Part shown: positions 24,342-32,409 of the stretch, one piece after another
Layout of the letters: every line of letters begins with the position of its first letter
Numbering within the stretch: the stretch's first letter is position 1
DNA from: Streptomyces rimosus subsp. rimosus
GTDB lineage: Bacteria; Actinomycetota; Actinomycetes; Streptomycetales; Streptomycetaceae
DNA length: 64,000 nt
Assembly (NCBI RefSeq): GCF_000720725.1
Contig: NZ_JOCQ01000024.1
Span: 34,502 to 98,501, forward strand
Direction of reading: 5' to 3'
The notes under the pieces: generated by a model
Seen by the model: only the letters and a program-made list of their open reading frames with translations
The model's database searches: none
What the model was told of the DNA's origin: nothing
Program-made: the position numbers and the translations under genes

Positions 24342-25559
24342 TCAGGAGTACCAAGTGGGCGTGGGAAGTTCGCCGGTGAGGACGTGGCGGCCGACTTCCC
24401 GCCTCTTGTACGCCACCGGGTCATGAAGGGTGTGCGTCCGTACGTTGCGCCAGAAGCGGTCCAGGCCCTCGGCGGTCGCGGTGGAGCGGGCGCCGGTGGC
24501 CTCGAAGATCCGGCTGGTGACCTCCAGGGCCACGTCGGTGGCGTGCGCCTTGGCCGCGGCGACCCGTACCTCGAACTCGCCGCGGTCCCGCTCGGTCACC
24601 GCGTCGGGATCGTCGTGCAGCCGCCGGCCCTCTTCGGCCACCAGGTCGGCGAACGCCTGGGCCGCCCACAGGCGGGTGGTCAGGTCGCCGTAGATGTCGA
24701 TGATGTACGGCTCGTCCACGGCCCGGTCGTGGCCGCCGTGCAGCCAGGGGCGGGTGGTGTTGCGGGTGTAGCCCGCCGCCGTCTCCAGGGCGCCCGCGGC
24801 GATCCCCAGGTAGAGGTTGACGAACACCAGCTGGATGGTGGGCACGTTGAGGGTGTTGTAGACGCGCGGCCGGAAGGTCTTGTCGACATAGCCCGCCGCG
24901 CTCCCCCAGTCCACGCGGACGTTGTCGAGGGTCACGCCGCCGCTCTCGGTGAGCCGCTGGCCGATGTTGTCCCAGTCGTCGTGGAAGGTCAGTCCCTCGC
25001 TGTCGGAGGGCACGATGGCGAAGACATGATCGTCGGTGCCCTCCAGGACGCCTTCGAGCACGGTGACGTCGGAGACCTTGCTCCCGGTGGAGAAGGACTT
25101 GCGGCCGCTGAAGGCCAGCGTGTCGCCCTCGTCCCGTACGACCACGTCGGCGTCGCGCGGGTTGACGGCGCCGCCGAAGAACCACCGGTTGCGCGCGGCC
25201 TCGGCCTCGACGTGCTCCCACTGCTCGCGGGTGCCGACCAGGCGGGCCGCCCAGTTCCACAGGTAGTGGTAGCCGAGCAGCTGGGCGATCGAGCCGTCGG
25301 CCTTGGCGACTTCGCGTACGACCTGGTAGGCGGTGGTCCAGCGCTGTCCGCCGCCTCCGTGTGCGGCCGGGCCGAGCAGGGTGACCAGGCCGGAATCCTT
25401 CAGGAGTTGAATTTCGGCGTACGGGGTGGCGCCTGCCCGGTCTCGGGCGGCGGCGTCGGTGGCGAGGATCGCGGCGACCTCGGCGGCGCGGGCGGTCCAT
25501 TCATCCGCGTCGGTGGGGGCGGGCCGGGACTGCCAGGTGGTGGGGGCCACGGCGCTCAT
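24342..25559 (-). CDS. DszC/SfnB-like acyl-CoA-dehydrogenase-fold monooxygenase
   Basis: A 405-residue paralogue of the 22512 protein. Key segments: LVTLLGPAAHGGGGQRWTTAYQVVREVAKADGSIAQLLGYHYLWNW, FFGGAVNPRDADVVVRDEGD, FSGRKSFSTGSKVSD, and the end RTHTLHDPVAYKRREVGRHVLTGELP. The HTLHDP helix is shared with the other paralogue and with DszC, the dibenzothiophene monooxygenase. Two different such enzymes in one operon suggest different substrates or consecutive oxidation steps. Spacing to neighbours is 39 and 50 bp, consistent with one transcript. Confidence 0.82.
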   Translation of the reverse strand: MSAVAPTTWQSRPAPTDADEWTARAAEVAAILATDAAARDRAGATPYAEIQLLKDSGLVTLLGPAAHGGGGQRWTTAYQVVREVAKADGSIAQLLGYHYLWNWAARLVGTREQWEHVEAEAARNRWFFGGAVNPRDADVVVRDEGDTLAFSGRKSFSTGSKVSDVTVLEGVLEGTDDHVFAIVPSDSEGLTFHDDWDNIGQRLTESGGVTLDNVRVDWGSAAGYVDKTFRPRVYNTLNVPTIQLVFVNLYLGIAAGALETAAGYTRNTTRPWLHGGHDRAVDEPYIIDIYGDLTTRLWAAQAFADLVAEEGRRLHDDPDAVTERDRGEFEVRVAAAKAHATDVALEVTSRIFEATGARSTATAEGLDRFWRNVRTHTLHDPVAYKRREVGRHVLTGELPTPTWYS

Positions 25560-25609
25560 AAGGCTCTCCTTCGTATGTCGGTGGTGGCGGAGCGGGTACG
25601 GGGGGCCGG

Positions 25610-26746
25610 TCAGGCGACGACGGCAGCCGGGGGCCGCGGCCGCGCGTCCGGCTCCTGGGCCTCCAGCTCGCGTACGAGCGGCAGGACGCGCTTACCGAAG
25701 TACTCGACCTCCTCCAGGTAGTGCAGGAAGCCGAGCAGGAAGAGGTCCACGCCGAGGCGCTTGTAGGCGACGATGCGTTCGGCGATCTGTTCCGGAGTGC
25801 CGATCAGCCCCGTACGGAACCCGTCGTTGTACTGCACGAGGTCCTCGAACGACGAGTCCTGCCACATGCCCTTGCCGTCGGCGGTGGACCGGCCCGCCTG
25901 CCGCACGGCGTCCGAGAAGCCGTGTACGGCCTCGGTGTCCGCCTTGGCGACGATCTCCCGCAGCACCTCGCGGGCCTCCGCCTCGGTGTCGCGGGCGATC
26001 AGGAAGCCGTTCAGGCCGAAGCGGGGCGCGGGCCGTCCGGCCGCGGCGGCCGAGGCACGCACGTCGGTGAGCTGTTCGGTGACGCCGTCGAAGTCACTGC
26101 CGTTGCTGAAGTACCAGTCGGAGGCCCGGCCCGCCATGGCGCGCGCTGCGGTGGAGTTGCCGCCCTGGAAGATCTCCGGGTGCGGGCGCAGCGGGGAGGT
26201 GACCGGCTTGGGCTTGAGCGAGAAGTCGCGGATCCGGTAGAAGTCGCCGGCCAGCCGCGCGCGGTCCTCGGTCCAGATGCCGCGCAGCGCGGTGATGAAC
26301 TCCTCGGCCCGCCGGTAGCGTTCGTCGTGCTCCAGCCAGGGCTCGCCGAGCGCGGTGAACTCGCCCTTGAACCAGCCGCTGACGACGTTGACCGCGAACC
26401 GGCCGCCGGACAGCTGGTCCGCGGTGGCACCGAGCTTGGCCAGGACGCCGGGGTGCCAGAGCCCGGGGTGGACGGCGGCGATGACCTTCAGACGCTCGGT
26501 GGCGAGCAGCAGCGCGAGGCTGAAGGAGGTGGACTCGTGCTGGTACTCGGCGCCGTAACCGGCCATGTAGCGGACCTGGGTGAGCGCGTAGTCGAAGCCG
26601 TTGCGCTCGGCCAGGACGGCGAGTTCGCGGTTGTAGTCGTAGCCCCAGTCGGTGCGCTGCTCGATGGTGCTGGTGACGAGGCCGCCGCTGACGTTGGGCA
26701 CCCAGTAGGCGAAGCGCAGCGGGTCAAAGGCGGGCGGGACGGGCAT
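25610..26746 (-). CDS. sfnG: Dimethylsulfone monooxygenase-like LLM flavoprotein
   Basis: A 378-residue luciferase-like monooxygenase whose start, PVPPAFDPLRFAYWVPNVSGG, and the following LVTSTIEQRTDW are characteristic of SfnG. Other typical segments are ALTQVRYMAGYGAEYQHES, GGRFAVNVVSGWFKGEF and IFQGGNSTAARAMAGRASDWYFSNG. SfnG converts dimethylsulfone to methanesulfinate with FMNH2 and oxygen. ATG 26746 is preferred over one 45 nt upstream because GGGAG lies 7 nt before it. It is the first structural gene after the leader peptide, so the operon is likely opened when sulfate or cysteine is scarce. Confidence 0.87.
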   Translation of the reverse strand: MPVPPAFDPLRFAYWVPNVSGGLVTSTIEQRTDWGYDYNRELAVLAERNGFDYALTQVRYMAGYGAEYQHESTSFSLALLLATERLKVIAAVHPGLWHPGVLAKLGATADQLSGGRFAVNVVSGWFKGEFTALGEPWLEHDERYRRAEEFITALRGIWTEDRARLAGDFYRIRDFSLKPKPVTSPLRPHPEIFQGGNSTAARAMAGRASDWYFSNGSDFDGVTEQLTDVRASAAAAGRPAPRFGLNGFLIARDTEAEAREVLREIVAKADTEAVHGFSDAVRQAGRSTADGKGMWQDSSFEDLVQYNDGFRTGLIGTPEQIAERIVAYKRLGVDLFLLGFLHYLEEVEYFGKRVLPLVRELEAQEPDARPRPPAAVVA

Positions 26747-26899
26747 CAGGTACTCCCGGTGGGTCTGGGTGGGCAGGGGGAATTGCGGCATCGGCCGGGA
26801 CGCGCATTCCGTACGACTCGTAATCCGAAAATCAGCGAGCGGACACGGCGAACAGGAGACGCGGCGAACCGGCCATTCCAGATGGCATGACGGGGAAAT

Positions 26900-26913
26900 C
26901 CGGAAGGTTCCGG
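26900..26913 (-). promoter_or_regulatory. Candidate attenuator hairpin between leader peptide and sfnG
   Basis: CCGGAA-GG-TTCCGG hairpin within a stretch of repeated CCGGA/TCCGG motifs (about 26900-26960) that could form alternative pairings; on the minus strand it is followed by ATTTCCCC. It is a candidate for leader-peptide-coupled control. Confidence 0.35.
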
Positions 26914-26969
26914 AAAAAGATCAACCGGCTCGCCGGAATACCGCCGGAGAATCCGGACCGGTGGCGTCC

Positions 26970-27056
26970 TTACCGGCCGGCGCGCCGACACAGGGCGCTG
27001 GAGACCCGTACGAGGTCCACATGACGGCGCTGTGTGAGCTGCCCGAGCTTCTTCAT
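26970..27056 (-). CDS. Cysteine-type leader peptide (28 aa)
   Basis: A 28-residue ORF starting MKKLGQLTQ and continuing RRHVDLVRVSSALCRR, preceded by an excellent GAGGAGGTG ribosome-binding site. Short peptides with RRHVDL-C/V-RVSSALC are known in actinobacteria upstream of sulfur-assimilation genes, where translation at the cysteine codon is coupled to expression of the genes below. Here only one cysteine remains, near the end (others usually have a second after HVDL). It is 223 bp upstream of sfnG on the same strand. Its position and sequence make a regulatory role far more likely than a structural one. Confidence 0.82.
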   Translation of the reverse strand: MKKLGQLTQRRHVDLVRVSSALCRRAGR

Positions 27057-27131
27057 CAACGCGTCACCTCCTCGCAACAATTCGGCGGTAGGGCCGCGGT
27101 CCGGCCGGTCGTTTCCCGCCACTTCCGGGAG

Positions 27132-27161
27132 TTTACCCAGGCTGCCGCCGCAGGTCGACAA
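27132..27161 (-). promoter_or_regulatory. Candidate sigma-70-type promoter for the sulfur operon
   Basis: On the minus strand TTGTCG (27161-27156) and GGTAAA (27137-27132) are 18 bp apart, about 75 bp before the leader-peptide start. Confidence 0.4.
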
Positions 27162-27194
27162 GGCATCCGCGAGGTGGTGATAGGGTCCCCCTTC

Positions 27195-27247
27195 CACCGG
27201 GCCCCGAGCGGGGAATATCACCGGCCCCCGACCGGGGAATTCACCGG
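27195..27247. repeat. Tandem 24-bp repeats, putative LysR binding region
   Basis: CACCGG(G/C)CCCCGA(G/C)CGGGGAAT occurs at 27195 and 27219, with a third partial CACCGG at 27242. Each unit contains a CCCCGA-x-CGGGG inverted repeat. They lie between the divergent LysR start and the operon promoter, where LysR regulators bind. Confidence 0.5.
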
Positions 27248-27276
27248 CGTCCGGCCATGCTTGGAGGCGGCTTGCC

Positions 27277-28200
27277 GTGCGAATAGAACAATTGGAATAC
27301 CTGGCGGCGGTCACCCGGCTCGGGTCGCTGCGCCGGGCCGCCGAGGAGCTGCATCTGTCGCAGCCTGCGCTCAGCGAGACCGTCCGCAACCTGGAGCGGG
27401 AGCTGGGCGTGGGGCTGCTGGACCGCAAGCGGTCCGGGGCGAAGATCAGCGACGAGGGGCGGGAGCTGCTGCCGCACATCGCCGGAGTGCTGGAGGCGGT
27501 CGACCGGCTGCGCCGTGCGGCCGACGACCAGCACCAGGTCAGCCGGATGGTGCGGCTGGGCACGGTCAACGCGGCCACGGTCCCGCTGCTCGTCCCGGCC
27601 GTCCGGGAGTTCCGCGCCGCGCATCCGCTGACCCAGGTGGAGGTGGTCACCGCCCAGCAGGACACCATTCAGCAGGGTCTGACGGAGGGCGGGTTCGACC
27701 TCGGGCTGGTCAACTACCTGCGGGGCGACGACCTGCCGCCGGGCCTGCACACCACCGAGCTGCTGCGCGGGCGCCCGGTCGTGTGCGTGCGCCCGGACAG
27801 CCCGCTGGCGGCGCTGGAGTCGGTCACCGTCGCGGATCTGCTGGCCGAGCCGCTGATCGTGATGCGCTCGGGGTACGTCATGCACCGTTACGTCCACCGG
27901 CTGCTCCGGGGCCGTACACCGTCCTTCTCGTACTCGACCGACGGCGCGGAGATGGGCAAGCTGATGGTGGCCGAAGGACTCGGCGCCACCGTACTGCCCG
28001 ACTACAGCGTGCTCGGCGACCCGCTGGAGCGCAGCGGGTCGATCACCTGCCGTCCGCTGGCGGACGACGCCACGGAGGTGCGCATGGTGATCCAGCGGCG
28101 CCGCGCCGGCTCGGTGCCCCGTGCGGCCCGCGACCTGCACGCGATCTTCGTCCGGCGCGCCGGGGAGCCGCCGCACCGGGGCACCCGGGCCGACGCGTGA
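27277..28200 (+). CDS. LysR-family transcriptional regulator of the sulfur operon
   Basis: A 307-residue regulator starting at GTG 27277 after TTGGAGGCGG. The N-terminal winged helix is MRIEQLEYLAAVTRLGSLRR with LHLSQPALSETVRNLERELG. The effector domain follows with RLGTVNAATVPLLVPAVREF and the later LPDYSVLGDPLE. It is divergent from the organosulfur operon, separated by ~220 bp that include repeated elements. By analogy with CysB/Cbl it would respond to sulfate or a sulfur metabolite, but sequence alone does not show the ligand. Confidence 0.85.
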   Translation: MRIEQLEYLAAVTRLGSLRRAAEELHLSQPALSETVRNLERELGVGLLDRKRSGAKISDEGRELLPHIAGVLEAVDRLRRAADDQHQVSRMVRLGTVNAATVPLLVPAVREFRAAHPLTQVEVVTAQQDTIQQGLTEGGFDLGLVNYLRGDDLPPGLHTTELLRGRPVVCVRPDSPLAALESVTVADLLAEPLIVMRSGYVMHRYVHRLLRGRTPSFSYSTDGAEMGKLMVAEGLGATVLPDYSVLGDPLERSGSITCRPLADDATEVRMVIQRRRAGSVPRAARDLHAIFVRRAGEPPHRGTRADA

Positions 28201-28288
28201 TGAGGCAGGATCGAAGAAAGGCGTACGGAGGAGGAGGTACGGCGCCGGGCGCCCCGCGCGACGGTTCCGTTCCGGTCGGGAGGTCGGT

Positions 28289-29098
28289 GTGGCGGTGGAG
28301 GTCACCTGGTGGGGGCACGCCACCGTCACGGTCGCCGATTCGGGCGTACGGATCCTGACCGACCCGCTGTTCGTCCGGCGCCTCGCGCACCTGCGGCGCC
28401 GCCGGGGCGCGCTCCCGCCGCCGGCCGCGGCCCGCGCCGACGCCGTCCTCGTCTCCCATCTGCACGCCGACCACCTGCACCCCGCCTCCCTGGCGCGCCT
28501 CGCGCCGGGCACGCGGCTGGTGGTGCCGTACGGGGCTGCCGCGGCGGTGCCGGGGCTGCGGCGGGTGGCGGCGGCCCGCGGACTGCCGGTCACCGAGGTG
28601 CGGCCCGGTGACACGGTGTCCGTACGCGCGTCCCGGAACGGCCACGGCCCCGCCGAGGTGACCGTCCGCGCTGTGCACGCGGCACACGACGGGCGCCGGC
28701 TGCCGTACGGGCCGCACCGGGTGCCCGCGCTCGGCTATGTGGTGCACGGCGCGGCGACAACGTACTTCGCGGGCGACACCGGGCTTTTCGACACGATGGC
28801 CGAGGAGGTCGGCGCCTGTGATGTGGCGCTGCTGCCGGTGGGCGGCTGGGGCCCGTTCCTGGGGCACGGGCATCTCGACGCGCGGCGGGCGGCCGAGGCG
28901 GCGGCCCGGCTCGGGCCGGTCAGCGCGGTCCCGGTGCACTACGGCACGTACTGGCCGATCGGCATGGACGCGGTGCGCCCCCACGAGTTCCACTCCCCCG
29001 GCGACGAGTTCGCGCGGCAGGCCGGGCTGCTGGCGCCGGAGGTGGCGGTGCACCGGCTGGCGCACGGCGAGTCCGTACGGCTGACGGGCGCGCGGTGA
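28289..29098 (+). CDS. MBL-fold metallo-hydrolase
   Basis: A 269-residue metallo-beta-lactamase-fold protein starting at GTG 28289 behind GGGAGG. VEVTWWGHATVTVADSGVRILTDPLF opens it, and the metal motif is VSHLHADHLHPASL (HxHxDH). YFAGDTGLFD carries the bridging aspartate and VPVHYGTYWPIG a late histidine. It resembles UlaG/NAPE-PLD-like hydrolases acting on lactones or phospholipid esters. The next gene starts inside its stop codon, so translation is coupled to a membrane protein. Confidence 0.85.
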   Translation: MAVEVTWWGHATVTVADSGVRILTDPLFVRRLAHLRRRRGALPPPAAARADAVLVSHLHADHLHPASLARLAPGTRLVVPYGAAAAVPGLRRVAAARGLPVTEVRPGDTVSVRASRNGHGPAEVTVRAVHAAHDGRRLPYGPHRVPALGYVVHGAATTYFAGDTGLFDTMAEEVGACDVALLPVGGWGPFLGHGHLDARRAAEAAARLGPVSAVPVHYGTYWPIGMDAVRPHEFHSPGDEFARQAGLLAPEVAVHRLAHGESVRLTGAR

Positions 29099-29715
29099 TC
29101 GGCGGGCTGGCGGGCGGCCTGCCCGCCGAACCGGCACAGCAGGCGGTGGGCTATCCGTCGCTGTTCCTGCTGGTGGTGCTGGGTTCGCTGGTGCCGGTGA
29201 TGCCGACCGGCGCGGTGGTCAGCTCGGCAGCGGTGGTGGCCTTTCACCAGGGCTCGCCATGGGCGCTGCTGTCGGTCCTCGGGGTGAGCGCCCTCGCCGC
29301 GTTCCTCGGCGACCTGGGGCTGTACTGGCTGGGCGGACGCGGCGTGCGCTCACGCAACGGTTCCCGCTGGCTGGACCGCCTGCGCGACCGCGCCGCGCCG
29401 GAGCGGCTGGCACAGGCGCAGGCCGGGCTGCGCGCGCACGGCGTGCTGGTGCTCGTGCTGTCCCGTCTGGTGCCGGCCGGGCGAGTGCCGGTGATGCTGG
29501 CGTGCCTGCTGGCACGGGTGCCGCTGCGCCGGTTCGCCCGCGGCGACCTGCCGGCCTGCCTGGCCTGGGCGGTGACGTACCAGCTCATCGGCGTGCTGGG
29601 CGGCTCCCTGTTCGGCGAGCCGTGGCAGGGCGTGGCCGCGGCGGTCGGGCTGGCGCTGCTGATCGGCGCGGCTCCCGCGGTGTGGCGGTGGCTGCGGCAT
29701 GGGAAGGGCGGCTGA
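29095..29715 (+). CDS. DedA-like (SNARE-associated/VTT) membrane protein
   Basis: A 206-residue membrane protein beginning with a GTG that overlaps the previous stop (GTGA). Hydrophobic segments around residues 20-40 and 55-80, then LVLSRLVPAGRVPVMLACLLARVPLRRF, the DedA consensus with conserved arginines, and two C-terminal helices. DedA proteins flip or move phospholipids and are linked to membrane homeostasis. Translational coupling to an MBL-fold hydrolase suggests a lipid-related pair, which is inference. It converges with a second MBL-fold gene. Confidence 0.8.
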   Translation: MIGGLAGGLPAEPAQQAVGYPSLFLLVVLGSLVPVMPTGAVVSSAAVVAFHQGSPWALLSVLGVSALAAFLGDLGLYWLGGRGVRSRNGSRWLDRLRDRAAPERLAQAQAGLRAHGVLVLVLSRLVPAGRVPVMLACLLARVPLRRFARGDLPACLAWAVTYQLIGVLGGSLFGEPWQGVAAAVGLALLIGAAPAVWRWLRHGKGG

Positions 29716-29756
29716 GCGGACGTACACGATCGGGCGTCATTCGGCGTCCGGGTCCC

Positions 29757-29819
29757 GCCGTACGAGGCCGGGCTTCACCCGTCCTCCGGATCCTGCCGTA
29801 CGCGACCGGGCCTCACCCG
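29757..29819. repeat. Imperfect 25-bp direct repeat
   Basis: GCCGTACGAGGCCGGGCTTCACCCG and GCCGTACGCGACCGGGCCTCACCCG lie 38 bp apart (29757 and 29795); the second overlaps the stop of the gene at 29813. Confidence 0.5.
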
Positions 29820-30922
29820 GCCTGCGTCCCCTCCCCCGCCGCGCCCTCCAGGACCCGTGAGGCGCCCACCGCCAGGTCCCAGAGGTTCTCGCGCGGGCGC
29901 CCGGTGGCCTCCCAGGCGGCGCGGACGCGGCGTAGCGGTTCCAGGGGGGCCTCGGCGGAGAGGAGGAATGTGGACCAGTGCATGGGTGCCATCGCGCGGG
30001 CGCCCAGGTCCTGGCAGGCGCGGACCGCTTCCTCGGGGTCGGTGTGCACCGGGCGCAGCATCCAGCGCGGGTCGTAGGCGCCGATGGGCAGCAGCGCCAG
30101 GTCGATGTCCGGGTACCGGCCGCCGATCTCCTCGAACCAGTGGCCGTAGCCGGTGTCGCCCGCGAAGTACACCCGTCGCCCGTCCGGCGCGGTGAGCACC
30201 CAGCCGCCCCACAGGGAGCGGCAGGTGTCGGTCAGGGTGCGCTTGCTCCAGTGGTGGGCGGGCACGAAGTCGAAGCGGACCGGGCCCGCGGGGCCGGGCA
30301 GTTCGACGGCCTCCCACCAGTCCAGGTCGGTGACGTGGGTGAAGCGGCGCCGGCGGGCCCAGCGGGCGAGCCCGGCGGGCAGCAGGAGCGGGGTGTGCGG
30401 CGGCAGCAGTCTGAGGGTGGGCAGGTCGAGGTGGTCGTAGTGGTTGTGGCTGATGACGACCGCGTCGACGGGCGGCAGGTCCTGCCAGCGGACGCCGACC
30501 GGGGTGACGCGCGGCGGGGTGCCCAGGATCTTGCGGGACCACACGGGGTCGGTGAGCACGGTCAGGCCGCCGACGCGCAGCACCCAGCTGGCGTGCCCCG
30601 CCCAGGTGACGGCGATGTCCCGGTGGTCGGCCTGCGGCATCGGGCCCGGTTCGAAGGGGAGTTCCGGGATGTCCAGGAGCGCCTGGGCGGAGGGCCGCAG
30701 CTTGCCCTCGCGGGCGATGCGGGCCAGCGCGCGGACGCCGGGCAGCGGCGCGGTGAGCCGGTCGGTGAAGTCGCGGGGCCACTGCCGGACCTCGCGCAGC
30801 GGGCGGACCGCCGGGGCCGCGGCGCCGGCCGCCTGCGGGTCGGCGGGGTGCGGGCCGGCCGGGTGCGGGGCGTCGGTGGTCGGGAGAGGCTCGGTGAGGG
30901 AACGTTCGGTCTGTTCGGTCAT
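29813..30922 (-). CDS. MBL-fold metallo-hydrolase, NAPE-PLD/UlaG type
   Basis: A 369-residue protein. An N-terminal Pro/Ala-rich ~45 residues precede VTWAGHASWVLRVGGLTVLTDPVWS. The metal motif is VISHNHYDHLDLPTL, with VYFAGDTGYGHWF, then LLPIGAYDPRWMLRPVHTDPEEAV and APMHWSTFLLSAE. The match to N-acylphosphatidylethanolamine phospholipase D-like hydrolases is strong, so a lipid phosphodiester or lactone substrate is possible. It is a second, distantly related MBL-fold gene within 2 kb, transcribed toward the first pair. Confidence 0.87.
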   Translation of the reverse strand: MTEQTERSLTEPLPTTDAPHPAGPHPADPQAAGAAAPAVRPLREVRQWPRDFTDRLTAPLPGVRALARIAREGKLRPSAQALLDIPELPFEPGPMPQADHRDIAVTWAGHASWVLRVGGLTVLTDPVWSRKILGTPPRVTPVGVRWQDLPPVDAVVISHNHYDHLDLPTLRLLPPHTPLLLPAGLARWARRRRFTHVTDLDWWEAVELPGPAGPVRFDFVPAHHWSKRTLTDTCRSLWGGWVLTAPDGRRVYFAGDTGYGHWFEEIGGRYPDIDLALLPIGAYDPRWMLRPVHTDPEEAVRACQDLGARAMAPMHWSTFLLSAEAPLEPLRRVRAAWEATGRPRENLWDLAVGASRVLEGAAGEGTQAG

Positions 30923-31039
30923 CGAGAGGCTCCATTCGGTGGGCGTGACCGGTCGTGGTGCCGGTCGCGGGCGAGAGCCGGGGCGGCCGGGAAGGCGGGG
31001 CCGAAAGGGGCGTACGGGCGGTACGCGGCGGGCCCGGCG

Positions 31040-32254
31040 CTACGAGGGGCCGGTGTCCGTGAGCGACGCGAGCGTGGCGGACAGTGCGCTCAACGCCTCG
31101 GCCACGTGCGGGAGTTGCAGGGGGTCGGGGGCGTCGAGGACCTGCTGCCGCCGTCCGGCGTCCGGCCCGAGCAGCGCGTCGGTGCTCAGCCGTACGCGCA
31201 GCGCCCGGTGGTCGTCGCCGAAGCGGTGCCCGCCGCGCGCCGCCCAGGGCGCGAGCGCGGCTTCCAGCTCGGCCGGTCCGGTGACGCCCTTGCCGGCCAG
31301 CACGGGGCGCAGCGGGTCGAAGTCGGCGTACAGGTGGCTGCCCGCGTGCGGGGGGCGGCAGACGGCGCCGCACACGGTGAGGGCGTGGTGGAGTGCTCCG
31401 GCGAGCGTGCCGTGCACCCGGGCCGCGGCGGCGGTACGGGCGCGTACGGCCTCCGGCTCGGCGAGCGCCCGGGTGACGGCGGAGGCGACCGGCCCGGCCA
31501 CCGGGATGCGCAGCGCCGCCAGCCGCTCCAGTGTCGCGGCGCGCAGCCGGGCGGCGCGCCCGTTGTCCGGGAACCGGGCCAGCGCGGCGGGCCAGGAGGC
31601 CGGCGCCAGGGTGGCCCGCAGGTCGGTCAGGACGACGACGTCGTCCGGCAGCATCTCGGCCGGGCTCAGGACGACCGTGTCGTGCGGGTCGTGCAGCAGG
31701 TCGCGGCCGGTCTCGTCGCTGACGATCCACAGCCCGTCCGCCGCGGCCGCCTCGCACACCTCGTGCACCAGCTCGGGCGGCGGGCAGGTGCCGCTGGGGT
31801 CGTCGGCGACGGAGACCAGCAGGACCCGCGGTTCGTCACCGGCCGGCCGGGCCCGGCGTACGGCTTCCAGGAGCGCGAACGCGTCCGGTACGCCGCCGGA
31901 TTCGGCCGGTACGGGGATGCGGTGCACCTGTCTGCCGAGCAGCCCGGCGCCCGGCGCGTACCACTCGGCGCAGGGACGCGGCAGCAGCACGTCACCGCCG
32001 GCCGCGGCGAGCAGGGCGAGGAGCAGGGCGGGCGCGCCCGGCGCGGCGAGCACCCGCTCCGGCGCGGTCGCCAGGCCCCGGCGCGCCCAGTAGTCGCAGG
32101 CGGCGGCGCGCAGCGCCCGGGAGCCGCCGGGCGGCTCCGGTTCCGTACGGTCCGCGGCGGCGGTGAGGTGCGCGGCGAGTTCCGGGAGGACCGGCAGCCC
32201 CGCCGGCGGATCCGGCTCCGGGGCCGGATCCGGATCCAGGGCCGTCCGCTGCAT
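31040..32254 (-). CDS. Aminotransferase class I/II-fold protein apparently lacking the PLP lysine
   Basis: A 404-residue protein with the fold-type-I aminotransferase layout: GAPALLLALLAAAGGDVLLPRPCAEWYAP (cofactor-binding region), VADDPSGTCPP (usual NNPTGT), VSDETGRDLL (aspartate that contacts the pyridine), and LRVRLSTDALLG (C-terminal arginine). Where the Schiff-base lysine is expected (usually SLSK or similar before L-A) the sequence is LTDLRATLAPASWPAALARFP; A214 occupies the lysine position. Either it is a catalytically dead paralogue or it binds another ligand. The start at 32254 has a GGAGG site 6 nt upstream. Downstream is the MBL-fold gene. Confidence 0.75.
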   Translation of the reverse strand: MQRTALDPDPAPEPDPPAGLPVLPELAAHLTAAADRTEPEPPGGSRALRAAACDYWARRGLATAPERVLAAPGAPALLLALLAAAGGDVLLPRPCAEWYAPGAGLLGRQVHRIPVPAESGGVPDAFALLEAVRRARPAGDEPRVLLVSVADDPSGTCPPPELVHEVCEAAAADGLWIVSDETGRDLLHDPHDTVVLSPAEMLPDDVVVLTDLRATLAPASWPAALARFPDNGRAARLRAATLERLAALRIPVAGPVASAVTRALAEPEAVRARTAAAARVHGTLAGALHHALTVCGAVCRPPHAGSHLYADFDPLRPVLAGKGVTGPAELEAALAPWAARGGHRFGDDHRALRVRLSTDALLGPDAGRRQQVLDAPDPLQLPHVAEALSALSATLASLTDTGPS

Positions 32255-32409
32255 CCGTACCTCCACACTCCACGGCAGGTCGATCGTGGGCCCATCACAT
32301 GAGTGCGGGCCCCGACCACCTTTGCAGATCGCGGGGGCCGGGAGGCGGGGCGACACGTCACCGGTCGGCTGAGAGCCGGTGCGCGGGCGGGGTACGGAGG
32401 AAGTGCGGG

